64,000 nt of DNA from an uncultured Lachnospiraceae bacterium (GCA_947086895.1 CAMUAR010000007.1:1-64000), one strand, 5' to 3'; positions 52,651-61,669 are shown, numbered from the stretch's first letter. The notes: generated by a model from the sequence alone, not told the origin. Translations and numbers: made by a program.

Positions 52651-54003
52651 CTACTTTTTTCCCCCGCGGTATCCAAGCACTACTTTTAATTCTCTCTCTA
52701 CATAACTGCCATTTTCAAGTACTTTAATCAAAAGTGTCGCCTCTGTACCGCCTCTTGTATATCTGAGAACTGTGGTTAATTCTTCCATTGTACTGACATC
52801 TCGGTCATTAATCTTTGTGATAATATCTCCCAGATGCAGTCCTGCCTGCTCCGCCGGGCTTCCCTTGGTAATCGAAGAAACATAAATTCCGGCTGGCATT
52901 CGGAAACTGTTTGCATGAGAACTTGTGATATTTTTTCCAACAATGCCAAGATACGCCGTTTCCTCTTCTTTCAACCGCTCGCGATTCATCAGATCATTGA
53001 TAATCGGAACTACTTCGCTGATCGGAATCGCATACCCGACCCGCTCCACATCAACAGAGGAATATTTGGCAGAATTGATGCCAATTACCTGCCCGTTGGC
53101 ATCCAGCAGCGCACCACCGCTGTTTCCATGATTGATCGCCGCATCTACTTGCAAGAGATTTAACGTCACTCCTTCTTCTGTTATCTGACGATTTTTTGCG
53201 CTGATATAGCCCACGGTAACACTCTGCCCATAGCCGAGGGCATTGCCGATCGCAATTACAAAGTCTCCCATTTTTACGGCGTCGGAATCTCCAAGTGTCG
53301 CAAGACGAATCTGATTGATGGTATCTCCTGGCAAATCAGAAAGCTTAACTGCAACCACAGCCAAATCATTGCCTGCTTCCGTGCCTTTTACCTCCGCTTG
53401 CACAGTTTCTTTATTGCAGAACTCAATACCAACTTTAACAGCATCCTCAATCACATGGTTATTTGTAACAATCAGCACTTCTCTGTCACTCTGTCCGACA
53501 ATAATACCAGTTCCCGACGAAATGCCTTTTTCTTTTTGCTCATGTCCTCTTCCAAAAAAATCGTAGCTGACTGTGCTCTTTTCCACCTCGCAATTGATCG
53601 CTACAACCGCAGGCATCACATTTTCTGCCACGGATGATACATCTGTAACATCCGCGCCTTTCACAACAGACTTTATGTCAGGTCTCTCATTGTTCTGGAT
53701 GTTTTCATCCAATTCATCAATCGGTTTTGAGGTTACCACCCCATCTGGTTCTTGTCCAGACCGCGCATAAAACCAGTGAATTCCTAACTGTACTGCCGCT
53801 GCGCCGATTCCTAAAATGGCGGCCAGCATAACAAGCAGTGCAAAACGTTTCCATCCGCGACGGTTGATATTTTGTCTTTGCTGCCTGTCCTTGCGGTATT
53901 CTTCTGCTTTTTTCAAATTGACCGCAGCGGCTGATACGACCGTCAATTTTTCTTCCAAGGACTTCTCGTTCGTCTTATAACCATTTTCTATATTGTCCTG
54001 CAT
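52651..54003 (-). CDS. htrA: HtrA/DegP-type membrane-anchored serine protease
   Basis: A 450-residue envelope quality-control protease. A cytoplasmic N-terminus of about 50 residues precedes one membrane segment (about 52-72). The trypsin-like domain shows the catalytic triad: His in VTNNHVIEDA, Asp in GNDLAVVAV and Ser in NHGNSGGALLDA. A C-terminal PDZ domain (about 345-440) contains ITKGSPAEQAGLHLGDIITK. Length and layout are usual for Firmicute HtrA. GGAGGATGCGCC precedes the start. Confidence 0.95.
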   Translation of the reverse strand: MQDNIENGYKTNEKSLEEKLTVVSAAAVNLKKAEEYRKDRQQRQNINRRGWKRFALLVMLAAILGIGAAAVQLGIHWFYARSGQEPDGVVTSKPIDELDENIQNNERPDIKSVVKGADVTDVSSVAENVMPAVVAINCEVEKSTVSYDFFGRGHEQKEKGISSGTGIIVGQSDREVLIVTNNHVIEDAVKVGIEFCNKETVQAEVKGTEAGNDLAVVAVKLSDLPGDTINQIRLATLGDSDAVKMGDFVIAIGNALGYGQSVTVGYISAKNRQITEEGVTLNLLQVDAAINHGNSGGALLDANGQVIGINSAKYSSVDVERVGYAIPISEVVPIINDLMNRERLKEEETAYLGIVGKNITSSHANSFRMPAGIYVSSITKGSPAEQAGLHLGDIITKINDRDVSTMEELTTVLRYTRGGTEATLLIKVLENGSYVERELKVVLGYRGGKK

Positions 54004-54149
54004 GGCGCATCCTCCATCTTAAAACCTGCCGTTGACTGGTTTTCTGCATATAAATTGCAAAAGAATAATTTTCTATAAAACTATTTTCTCACAAAACCTT
54101 GTCGGAATTTCGATGATACTGTGAAAATATTGTGAAAACCTGCTTATTC

Positions 54150-55289
54150 TTATGATTCCAGTGTTCGAAAATTGCCAAGCAGCCGCATCTCCAACGCCTC
54201 GGCACAGATTCCTCCAAGCGTATTCTGCACAGCAGCCTCTTTTAAGTTTCCCTCAAAATCCACAAAAAATCGATACTCAAATGTTCTGCCTGCTAATGGA
54301 CGTGATTCAATTTTTGTCATATTTAAATCATTATAGATAATATTAGATAACATACGATATAAGCTTCCTGTTTGGTGCGGCAGAGAAAAACACACGCTGA
54401 TCTTTTGGGCGTTCGTCAAATATTTTTTTTGATTTGTGATAATAATAAAGCGCGTAGAATTTGAATCCTCATAATTTGTTTTTTCTGCAAGTATATTTAA
54501 CCCGTAAGTTTTTGCCGCCCGTCTGCTCGCGATAGCAGCTTGAGTTATATCGCCAGCCTGCGCCACTTTCCTCGCGCTCCAAGCTGTACTTTCACCTTCA
54601 ATTGTCTGTATTGCCGGATACTGTTCAAGAAACTTTCTGCTCTGTAAAATCCCCTGCGGATGTGAGTAGACTGTGCGAATATCCGAAAGCTTCGCTCCTG
54701 GCAATCCCAAAAGCACCTGATTGACTTTTAGCACATGTTCGCCAACAATATAGTTTTCAAACTCCACCAGCAAATCATAGCTGTCGGTAATGCCCCCTGT
54801 TGTTGTGTTCTCAATCGGCAGCACCCCGAAATCTGCTTTTCCTTCCTTTACTGCCGACATAACTTCACGAAATGTCGGTGCCGGAAACCTTGTGACTTGT
54901 TCTCCAAAGCATTCTTCCATCGCCTGTTCTGAGTACGAACCTGGCGCGCCAAAATACACAATCTTTGTCGCCGCATCGTTCGGCAGCTTTAAAAGCTCCT
55001 CAAAGTCCAGAAAAGCCTTCGCCTCATTTAATTTATATTGATAACGCCGGCTAATGCTCATCAGCTGCTGAAAAATTTCTTGTACTGCATGACCGTTAAA
55101 CTCATTGGAGCAAAGTTTTTTTACCGCCTCTAACTTTTGCTGTTCCCGTTCTCTATCATAGATGGGTTTCCCAATCTCCTTTTTATACTCCGCAACATCA
55201 GAAGCGACTTTCATTCGCCGCTCAAACAGTTCTACAATCTGCCGGTCAATCTGGTCAATCTCCTCCCTTGAATCTTTTAAATCTATCAT
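54150..55289 (-). CDS. pheA: Bifunctional chorismate mutase/prephenate dehydratase (P-protein)
   Basis: A 379-residue enzyme for phenylalanine synthesis. N-terminal chorismate mutase domain (about 1-85: LKDSREEIDQIDRQIVELF, KPIYDREREQQKL), then prephenate dehydratase (about 105-285) with VYFGAPGSYSEQAM, VLPIENTTTGGI and the catalytic SNSTRFIII. A C-terminal ACT domain (about 300-379) contains the phenylalanine-binding GSLYRML and ESRPL, so feedback inhibition by phenylalanine is expected. The ATG at 55289 has AGGAAGG before it; an in-frame ATG at 55310 overlaps that site. It is not in an operon here. Confidence 0.96.
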   Translation of the reverse strand: MIDLKDSREEIDQIDRQIVELFERRMKVASDVAEYKKEIGKPIYDREREQQKLEAVKKLCSNEFNGHAVQEIFQQLMSISRRYQYKLNEAKAFLDFEELLKLPNDAATKIVYFGAPGSYSEQAMEECFGEQVTRFPAPTFREVMSAVKEGKADFGVLPIENTTTGGITDSYDLLVEFENYIVGEHVLKVNQVLLGLPGAKLSDIRTVYSHPQGILQSRKFLEQYPAIQTIEGESTAWSARKVAQAGDITQAAIASRRAAKTYGLNILAEKTNYEDSNSTRFIIITNQKKYLTNAQKISVCFSLPHQTGSLYRMLSNIIYNDLNMTKIESRPLAGRTFEYRFFVDFEGNLKEAAVQNTLGGICAEALEMRLLGNFRTLES

Positions 55290-55378
55290 AAAAAACCTTC
55301 CTTTCTCCAATGGACTGTTATAAGTATAACGGCTCTTCTGGCATTTTGCAATGCAGTACTGGAAAAAAATAAAGTTTT

Positions 55379-55503
55379 ATGGTATAATATCGCCAGATAT
55401 TATACCTGCACCAGTTCGCGCTTGACCGAAGGGAGAGTATCTTCCATAGCGAACTGTGTGCATGCCCCGCAGGGAACCATATCGGAACGATATGGTATAA
55501 TAT
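55379..55503 (+). repeat. Modular palindromic repeat, unit A copy 4
   Basis: Close copy of 6057-6182: palindrome GGTATAATATCG...ATTATACC, CAGTTCGC/GCGAACTG stem and the final CGATATGGTATAATATCCGC. It is followed directly by unit B, the same order as at 6.1 kb. Confidence 0.88.
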
Positions 55504-55650
55504 CCGCGAAAAGCAAAACGAACAAGTCAATCGTTTAAACTGCGGAAACTGCTTTTTGTTTCTGGCAGTTTAAACGATTGGCTTGTGAGCGCGCAACGCG
55601 ACCGAAAAACCGCAGCGCAGCAAGGTTTTGAGGTTTTGCTTTGAGCATTT
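55504..55650 (+). repeat. Modular palindromic repeat, unit B copy 2
   Basis: Near-identical to 6183-6330. The long hairpin has 21-base arms at 55523-55543 and 55565-55585 that pair fully but for one G-T. Relative to copy 1, two base pairs in the arm change together (T-A to G-C and A-T to C-G). Confidence 0.88.
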
Positions 55651-55660
55651 TGGAAAAACG

Positions 55661-55765
55661 CGGTATTATACCTGCACCGATTCGCGTCCAACGAAGGAGG
55701 ACAAATACATCAGCAAATCATGCGCATCCCTCGGAGAGTACCATGTTTGAAAAACAAGATAAAAT
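55661..55765 (+). repeat. Modular palindromic repeat, unit A copy 5 (5' truncated)
   Basis: Begins inside the first palindrome (GGTATTATACC) and keeps the CGATTCGC/GCAAATCA stem, the AAGGAGGACAAATACATC block and the end CCATGTTTGAAAAACA. It resembles copy 1 more than copy 4. Confidence 0.8.
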
Positions 55766-55818
55766 ACAATAATTCATTATTTATAACACAGCGCACAATG
55801 TGCAGAAATGGAGAATTT

Positions 55819-56832
55819 ATGAAAAAAATCATCATTTTTCTTTTACTGGCAGCTGCCATTGCAGGAGCCATCTTCTGGAGCAAATATTCCAACAAAGTGT
55901 ACTACAATGCGGAAGGAACGTCTGGAAATTCTGCCGGAAATCTCTACAACGGCGGCTTATTTTGCGAGATCAATGGCACTGTCTATTTTTCCAATCACAA
56001 AGATGACGGCGCCCTCTACTCTATGGATACAGATTTATCTAACGTAGAAAAAGTTTTGCCGGACAAAGTTGTTTCCATCAATGCAGACAGTCATTATGTA
56101 TACTATTCTCGCCGGAATTACGAAAAAGAAAACCGCGTGGTCAGCGCTTTAAACTTTCAGGATCATGGCATTTTCCGAATGAACCGCAAAGACAAAAAAC
56201 TTACAATGCTGACAGAAGAACTCAATGGTGTCTTATGTCTTTCTGGAAATACCATTTTCTTTCAGCAGCTTGACCGCTCTGGCAATATTGAAATTCGTCG
56301 AATCGGCATCGACAAAAAAAATGCGGCGCTTTTGACCAAAGAACCACTGATTCCAGCTTCCGTTCGCAACGGTCTGCTCTACTATGCCGGCGTTTCTTCC
56401 GACCATTTTCTACATTCTATGGCACTTTTCTCCGGCGCAGAAGAACTTATATCCGACCAATTCTGCTATATGCCTGTAGCAATGCCAGAGTATATTTATT
56501 ATATAGCGACCACTGACGGGCATAACCTGTGCCGCATGGATTATTCCGGCGGCAGCAAAGAAACGCTTGTTGAAGATTTCTGCTCTACTTTTAATATCAC
56601 GCCAGATGAGCGCTACTTGTACTACCAAGTTGACGGTGGAGACGACAACCGTATTGTCCAGCTTGATCTTGTAACTGGGTTTACCACAACATTGATTGAC
56701 GGCAACTACAAACAAATTCATGTCACAAGCAAGTATATCTTCTTTTATGATTTCATTGGTAAAACAGTCTATGCTTACGACCGGGCTACCGAACTTTTAA
56801 GTGTTTTTAATCCTCCGGTATTCGAAAAGTAA
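55819..56832 (+). CDS. DUF5050-like exported beta-propeller protein
   Basis: A 337-residue protein with an N-terminal membrane anchor (KKIIIFLLLAAAIAGAIFW) followed by repeats typical of DUF5050/prolow-density-receptor-like beta-propellers. Repeats are of the form 'YYxxxxDxxxLYRMD': GGLFCEINGTVYFSNH, GALYSMDTDL, HGIFRMNRKDKKL, HNLCRMDYSGGSKETL. The function is unknown; such proteins are exported to the cell surface in many clostridia. The ATG at 55819 has TGGAGAATTT before it. Palindromic repeats fill its upstream region. It ends 12 bases from the convergent RlmI-like gene. Confidence 0.78.
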   Translation: MKKIIIFLLLAAAIAGAIFWSKYSNKVYYNAEGTSGNSAGNLYNGGLFCEINGTVYFSNHKDDGALYSMDTDLSNVEKVLPDKVVSINADSHYVYYSRRNYEKENRVVSALNFQDHGIFRMNRKDKKLTMLTEELNGVLCLSGNTIFFQQLDRSGNIEIRRIGIDKKNAALLTKEPLIPASVRNGLLYYAGVSSDHFLHSMALFSGAEELISDQFCYMPVAMPEYIYYIATTDGHNLCRMDYSGGSKETLVEDFCSTFNITPDERYLYYQVDGGDDNRIVQLDLVTGFTTTLIDGNYKQIHVTSKYIFFYDFIGKTVYAYDRATELLSVFNPPVFEK

Positions 56833-56844
56833 CAATCATAATAT

Positions 56845-58041
56845 CTATTTTTCTTTACATACCTGAAAAATAATAAATTTTAAATAGTAGGACTCTTCCG
56901 CAGACCACAAAATTGGATGGTCTGCGGACTGAGTGCGGTACTCTACCTGACGCAGACGACAGTGCGCGCTTCTCGCTGCCTGTCCAATTGTCTCCATAAA
57001 TAACTCCGGTGTCATAAAATGAGAACATGAGCAGGTTGCAAGATAACCTCCATCGCGCAGCAGCTTCATACCGCGCAAGTTAATTTCCCGATATCCTTTC
57101 ACCGCATTTTTCACCGAGCTTCTTGACTTTGTAAACGCGGGCGGATCAAGAATAATAAAATCAAATACTTCGCCCTCTGCTTCCAGTTTTGGAAGAAGTT
57201 CAAACACAGATGCACAGAGAAATTTCACCTTATCTTCCATATGATTCAGCTCTGCATTTCTTATCGCCTGCCGGATTCCAAGTTCTGAAACATCCACACC
57301 CAGAACGGACGAGGCGCCTCCCAGCGCGGCATTCAGCGCAAAAGAACCTGTATGAGTAAAACAGTCCAATACCTTCATGCCGTGCGCAAGTGCTTTGACC
57401 GCCGCGCGATTATATTTCTGGTCAAGAAAAAATCCCGTTTTCTGTCCATCTTCAACATCGACCTCATAAATTACTCCGTTTTCCTGTATCTGGACAATGG
57501 TGTCAAACGGCTCGGACAAAAAACCTTTTACACGCTCCATACCTTCTAACTCGCGAACCTTCGCATCGCTCCGCTCATAAATTCCCCGAACTGCAATTCC
57601 ATCCTCCGCCAAAATACAAGTGAGAATATCAAGAATTTGTCCTTTTATCCGGTCAATGCCAAGCGCGAGCGACTGCACGACAAGCACATCCGAGAACTTA
57701 TCAATCACAAGCCCCGGCAAAAAATCGGCCTCTCCAAAAATCACACGGCAACTGTTTGTATCCACAGTGCGCTTGCGGTATTCCCAAGCGGCGCGCACGC
57801 GCATTTCCAAAAACTTCTTGTCAATTTCCTGTCCTTTTACCCGGCTCATAATACGCACAATAATTTTTGATTTTGTGTTGATAAAACCCTTTCCGAGAAA
57901 ATATCCGTCAAAATCCAGTACATCCACAAAATCTCCGTCCGAAAACTCTCCTGTTATCTTGTCCACTTCATTATCATACACCCAAAGACCGCCCGCTTTT
58001 AAACTGCGCCCTTGTCCTTTTTTTAAAACAACTTCCGCCAT
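56845..58041 (-). CDS. RlmI-like class I rRNA large-subunit methyltransferase
   Basis: A 398-residue protein with an N-terminal PUA domain (about 1-85: VLKKGQGRSLKAGGLWVYDN) and a C-terminal SAM-dependent methyltransferase domain. Motifs are DGQKTGFFLDQKYNR, DCFTHTGSFALNAA, the catalytic ILDPPAFTKSR and the CSCSHFM stretch. The family methylates C5 of a cytidine in 23S rRNA (RlmI) or related sites; the exact site is not decided. The ATG at 58041 is chosen because GAGAGGAATT precedes it, in the recurrent hairpin leader; the ATG at 58053 is within that leader. Confidence 0.9.
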   Translation of the reverse strand: MAEVVLKKGQGRSLKAGGLWVYDNEVDKITGEFSDGDFVDVLDFDGYFLGKGFINTKSKIIVRIMSRVKGQEIDKKFLEMRVRAAWEYRKRTVDTNSCRVIFGEADFLPGLVIDKFSDVLVVQSLALGIDRIKGQILDILTCILAEDGIAVRGIYERSDAKVRELEGMERVKGFLSEPFDTIVQIQENGVIYEVDVEDGQKTGFFLDQKYNRAAVKALAHGMKVLDCFTHTGSFALNAALGGASSVLGVDVSELGIRQAIRNAELNHMEDKVKFLCASVFELLPKLEAEGEVFDFIILDPPAFTKSRSSVKNAVKGYREINLRGMKLLRDGGYLATCSCSHFMTPELFMETIGQAARSAHCRLRQVEYRTQSADHPILWSAEESYYLKFIIFQVCKEK

Positions 58042-58075
58042 AATTCCTCTCATTCTGCCGCTGCAGCGGCTTTAT
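58042..58075 (-). promoter_or_regulatory. Recurrent hairpin plus ribosome binding site leader (RlmI-like copy)
   Basis: Minus strand: GCCGCTGCAGCGGC hairpin, AGAATGAGAGGAATT and ATG. The sequence before the stem (ATATAAA) resembles that before the cbpA leader. Confidence 0.68.
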
Positions 58076-58148
58076 ATTATACATCTTTATTTTTTAAATA
58101 AATTTTTTCTGCTGTTTTTCCATCCTTAAAATCTAAAAAAACGCTCTT

Positions 58149-58622
58149 CTAACGTTTTAAAAATACAAATATCTTACTAAATATATAGTTCAATATAATC
58201 ACGATCACTGCCAATACTGCTTTTACCACAAGCCCGTTCCAATGCAGCGTTTTGACAAAAAATAGAATCCCGCCTTCTTCCACAAGAAAGGTTAAAAAGC
58301 GTGCTGCGTAAAACCGGAATATTTTCTTTCCTTCTGCTGCCCATCCGGTAAATTTACTGCGAAATACCCACATCGCATTTACCGCGTAAGCAAACGCAAC
58401 GGTCAGCACCCAGTCGAGCGCGTTGCCGCTTAATTCCTCCATGCCAAGCCGCTCGACCAAAAGCCAGTACAGCACCCAATTAACCGCTGTTGTAAGTACG
58501 CCGGAAATCAGATAAGCAATCATCTCGCGCGTCGTAAAAACATCCCACAATCTAAAAAATATCCGCCAGATTATAAAGTTGCTCTGACGATATTTTGACT
58601 TTCTTTTTTCTTCTTCATCCAT
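58149..58622 (-). CDS. GtrA-family membrane protein
   Basis: A 157-residue protein with four hydrophobic segments in the GtrA layout: YLISGVLTTAVNWVLYWLLV near the N-terminus, then ALDWVLTVAFAYAVNAMWVF and RFLTFLVEEGGILFFV. GtrA-like proteins are thought to move undecaprenyl-phosphate-linked sugars across the membrane for polymer glycosylation. No partner GtrB-like glycosyltransferase is adjacent. The ribosome binding site is weak (purine-rich run). The N-terminus is highly charged. Confidence 0.82.
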   Translation of the reverse strand: MDEEEKRKSKYRQSNFIIWRIFFRLWDVFTTREMIAYLISGVLTTAVNWVLYWLLVERLGMEELSGNALDWVLTVAFAYAVNAMWVFRSKFTGWAAEGKKIFRFYAARFLTFLVEEGGILFFVKTLHWNGLVVKAVLAVIVIILNYIFSKIFVFLKR

Positions 58623-58662
58623 CTTTTTTTCTGCTGCTGAAAACTTATTTTTTCTTCTTTAG

Positions 58663-58769
58663 AGCGTGTCTGAAAATTTCATGCAGTTGATCCGATTTTT
58701 TGCATAAAACGTTCCAAAACACGACCGTTTTTCAACCGTTTTCTTTCGACACAATTTCTCAGACACGCT
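58663..58769. repeat. 107-base inverted-repeat element
   Basis: Arms AGCGTGTCTGAAAATTTC (58663-58680) and AATTTCTCAGACACGCT (58753-58769). The arms share GTCTGAAAA with the element at 13947-14024. The centre has repeated ACCGTTTT blocks. No flanking target duplication was seen. Confidence 0.6.
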
Positions 58770-58867
58770 TCTGTCCCCTGTTTTGCAGCAACGTTCTCCT
58801 TCTTTCATAAAACTGCTTTTTTTAAGGCATCACAAATATAAAACTTCTGCTATAATAAATACCGCAC

Positions 58868-60331
58868 CTACTCCTGTTTTTTCTTTCCAAACAACATCCT
58901 GTTTTTTTTGCTGACTTCCTGCATTTTTTCCTTGTCTAACTCATAGTGCCGCATCACCCAAAGCGCGAAAATCCATCCAAGCATCGGCACAATACAATAC
59001 ATAAAAATCGTGGCTATTTTTACCTGAGGAGTAAGTGTATCTTCCACCTGAGGCAGCACTTCAGTAAATCCAATTAACGCGACGATACCGCCAACAAAAA
59101 TTGTCGCAAGCGATGAAATTACCTGATCTACAAGTGCAAAAAGCGCGCCCATAAATCCCGGCACGTACAGCCCGCTGCGATACACTTCATAATCGGAACA
59201 GTCGGCAATCATAGGTACAACAATACTGTTGCTAACCGATTTCGTACCGTTTAAAAAAATGTAAATCAAAAGAAATGCAATTGTCGAGCCAGTCAAGTTG
59301 GAAAAAGAGATTCCTTCCACGCGCGCAAACGCCAAAAACAACGTCATTATAAGCTGGCAAAAAATTGCAAGTTTCATAAATAAAGAAAAGGTGTGTTTCT
59401 GTCCAATCCGCTGGGCAAGCGATACGCCAAATGTCACAATCGCAAGGTTTGGAAGAATTGTCACAAGCCCAACTTGACCTGCCATTGCATAATTTTTCAT
59501 CATAATTCCAAACAGCATTACACAGACCGTAACATTATTGTACACCGTGGATGTAAATTTATTTACGGACGCTGAGATAACAAGCTGCCGGATTGGACGA
59601 TTGTTGCGCAGCACTTCCAAATAATCACGCATTTTAATTTTATTTTTCTCGCCGCCTACCTGATAATGCTCCGGTCTGTCTTTATTCCATATTCCGACAA
59701 GCCCAAGCACCGTACAAAGCACGGAAATTCCCGCAATTACAAGAGTAAATTGCTGAAATAATTTTGGATTTGTATAGCTCCCATACTTGGGTATTAAATA
59801 TGCCGCCGTGTACAAAGAGATCCCGCCATAACATGAAGTGACAAACAGCGAATCAAAATAACTTACAAGCGGGCGCATTTTCGGGTTGTCTGTCATTACT
59901 GTCTGCCCGGACTTTGCAACAATCATCTGAAAGGTATACCCAAATACATAGACAACATAAACTGCTACAAAATACGGCAGACGCAGCGCCGTTGGAATTT
60001 GGTGCGTTGTATTAAACATCAAAAGCACGCTCACAAGCATCAAGACATTGCCAAGCACCATAAATGGACGAAATTTTCCAAAACGCCCCTCAAATCGATC
60101 TACAATAAAACCGATCATCGGGTCAATCAATCCGTCAAACACTCGCAGCGCTGTCAACAGCGCCGACGCAAAAATTACTGTAAATCCAACAATACCGTTC
60201 ACATAGTAAGACACATATTCCATCAGCACCAAATATAGCGTTGTCGCCGCTGAATTCAGCGAAAACAACGCTATCTGAAATGCACTTGCATTATTATATT
60301 TTGAATCTAGGTCTTTGGTTGTAAATATCAT
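58868..60331 (-). CDS. GPH-family glycoside/cation symporter (MFS)
   Basis: A 487-residue permease of the glycoside-pentoside-hexuronide:cation symporter family with 12 hydrophobic segments. The cation-site region near the N-terminus reads RVFDGLIDPMIGFIVDRFEG, followed by RFGKFRPFMVLGNVLM, both hallmarks of GPH carriers. The C-terminal half holds SVSNSIVVPMIADCSDYEVY. The substrate is unknown; a disaccharide is possible given the cellobiose phosphorylase at 17.7-20.2 kb, though the two are far apart. GGGAAAGGCGT precedes the ATG at 60331. No glycosidase gene is adjacent. Confidence 0.88.
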   Translation of the reverse strand: MIFTTKDLDSKYNNASAFQIALFSLNSAATTLYLVLMEYVSYYVNGIVGFTVIFASALLTALRVFDGLIDPMIGFIVDRFEGRFGKFRPFMVLGNVLMLVSVLLMFNTTHQIPTALRLPYFVAVYVVYVFGYTFQMIVAKSGQTVMTDNPKMRPLVSYFDSLFVTSCYGGISLYTAAYLIPKYGSYTNPKLFQQFTLVIAGISVLCTVLGLVGIWNKDRPEHYQVGGEKNKIKMRDYLEVLRNNRPIRQLVISASVNKFTSTVYNNVTVCVMLFGIMMKNYAMAGQVGLVTILPNLAIVTFGVSLAQRIGQKHTFSLFMKLAIFCQLIMTLFLAFARVEGISFSNLTGSTIAFLLIYIFLNGTKSVSNSIVVPMIADCSDYEVYRSGLYVPGFMGALFALVDQVISSLATIFVGGIVALIGFTEVLPQVEDTLTPQVKIATIFMYCIVPMLGWIFALWVMRHYELDKEKMQEVSKKNRMLFGKKKQE

Positions 60332-60538
60332 ACGCCTTTCCCGGTTTCCCGGACTCCTTATCCCCTTTTTTCTAGCTATGCTGCAAACCATATCCAAAAA
60401 CAGCGCCGACTGTGTTTCCCCTCACGGTCTTTGCCTGGCATAATTGCACTTCTCATAACCTAGACCCATTTTAAATAGTTTCCCGAACATTGTCAACTTA
60501 AGCTTTTCTTAACAAATATAATAAGCAAAAATATAGCA

Positions 60539-61513
60539 TCAAAAAGATTTTATTTCTCCTTTCAAATCATAAATTTCATACATAGCCAGCATATTTTGAT
60601 ATGTCATTTTTCGCGCCAACAGTTGCTGGTAAGTGACTGTTTTCACTTTTCCTTCTGCTTTCAGTTTCTCCATCTTTGATAAAATATCTGCGTATTCTTT
60701 CTGAACTGCTGCAAACATAGATTCAAAGGCAGCCAAACGGGTATTCTTACATTCCTTTTGAACCGCGACAATGGTAAATTCACCTGGCAATTTTTGATTT
60801 GTCCATGCTGGATGTTCGTCAAACCGCTGCAAAACAAAGCCGCTGTCAACTACCGCATTAATAATCTCACTTATTGTATATTTTCGGTAACTGCATTTTG
60901 GCATTTGGGCGCGAATCTCATCTTCAAAAAAACGTGCGTGCGCCATCTCGCCCTCAAATATTTCCGTGGAAAAATAACCTGCCCGCGGCAATTTCTGCTC
61001 AAATTCCAAAAGATCACTTATCTTAGTAAACGGGTGAAAATCGCTGCATATCATTTTCCCTCCTGCTTTTAACAGTAAGTGCATCTTTTGCATAAAAGCG
61101 TCAATATCATGAAAATAATGTAAAATACCACCTTCCATAAAAACAATATCAAAACATCCGCCATACTGTTCTGCATCAATCTCCAAAACATCACAAACCA
61201 CATAATCCAGCTCTGTACCTGCTGCCTTTGCCAGTTCAAGGGCATATTTTTGATTGTCTTTTGAAATATCAAACACGGTCACTTTCGCGCCGAGAAGCGC
61301 AAGCGGAACCGCTTTTTTCCCGCAGGAACCGCAGATATTTGCAATACGCATTCCCTTGTAAGTATCAAAATATGCCGCATACTTTTTTAATTCTCCAACC
61401 GGATTTTGTCTGATTTTTTCCGCTCTGACCTCTGGAAGCCCCACTTCTTTTATCCAAAATTGGTATGCATTATATTCCCATGCCGCTTTGTTTTGAATAC
61501 TGTAATCTATCAC
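60539..61513 (-). CDS. Class I SAM-dependent methyltransferase
   Basis: A 324-residue methyltransferase. The SAM site is RIANICGSCGKKAVPLALLG (about residues 57-76), with the acidic motif II in VTVFDISKDN and CDVLEIDAEQYGGCFDIVFM. FMEGGILHYFHDIDAFMQKM is a typical post-motif region. The last 75 residues form a helical tail (FAAVQKEYADILSKMEKLKA). The substrate is unknown. The start is a GTG at 61513 with AAAGGAAAACGATT before it. It stands alone. Confidence 0.85.
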   Translation of the reverse strand: MIDYSIQNKAAWEYNAYQFWIKEVGLPEVRAEKIRQNPVGELKKYAAYFDTYKGMRIANICGSCGKKAVPLALLGAKVTVFDISKDNQKYALELAKAAGTELDYVVCDVLEIDAEQYGGCFDIVFMEGGILHYFHDIDAFMQKMHLLLKAGGKMICSDFHPFTKISDLLEFEQKLPRAGYFSTEIFEGEMAHARFFEDEIRAQMPKCSYRKYTISEIINAVVDSGFVLQRFDEHPAWTNQKLPGEFTIVAVQKECKNTRLAAFESMFAAVQKEYADILSKMEKLKAEGKVKTVTYQQLLARKMTYQNMLAMYEIYDLKGEIKSF

Positions 61514-61669
61514 AATCGTTTTCCTTTCAAGTGCAAATATTTATTTTAACTTTTTTAGTTCTTCTCACTTGAATTTTATTTTCCCCTCAAAATTTTTTGT
61601 TTTAGCTGCTGCGGGCTTGATATCCACAAAACTTGGATTTATGCCTGTATCGGATATTGATACAAAGAA

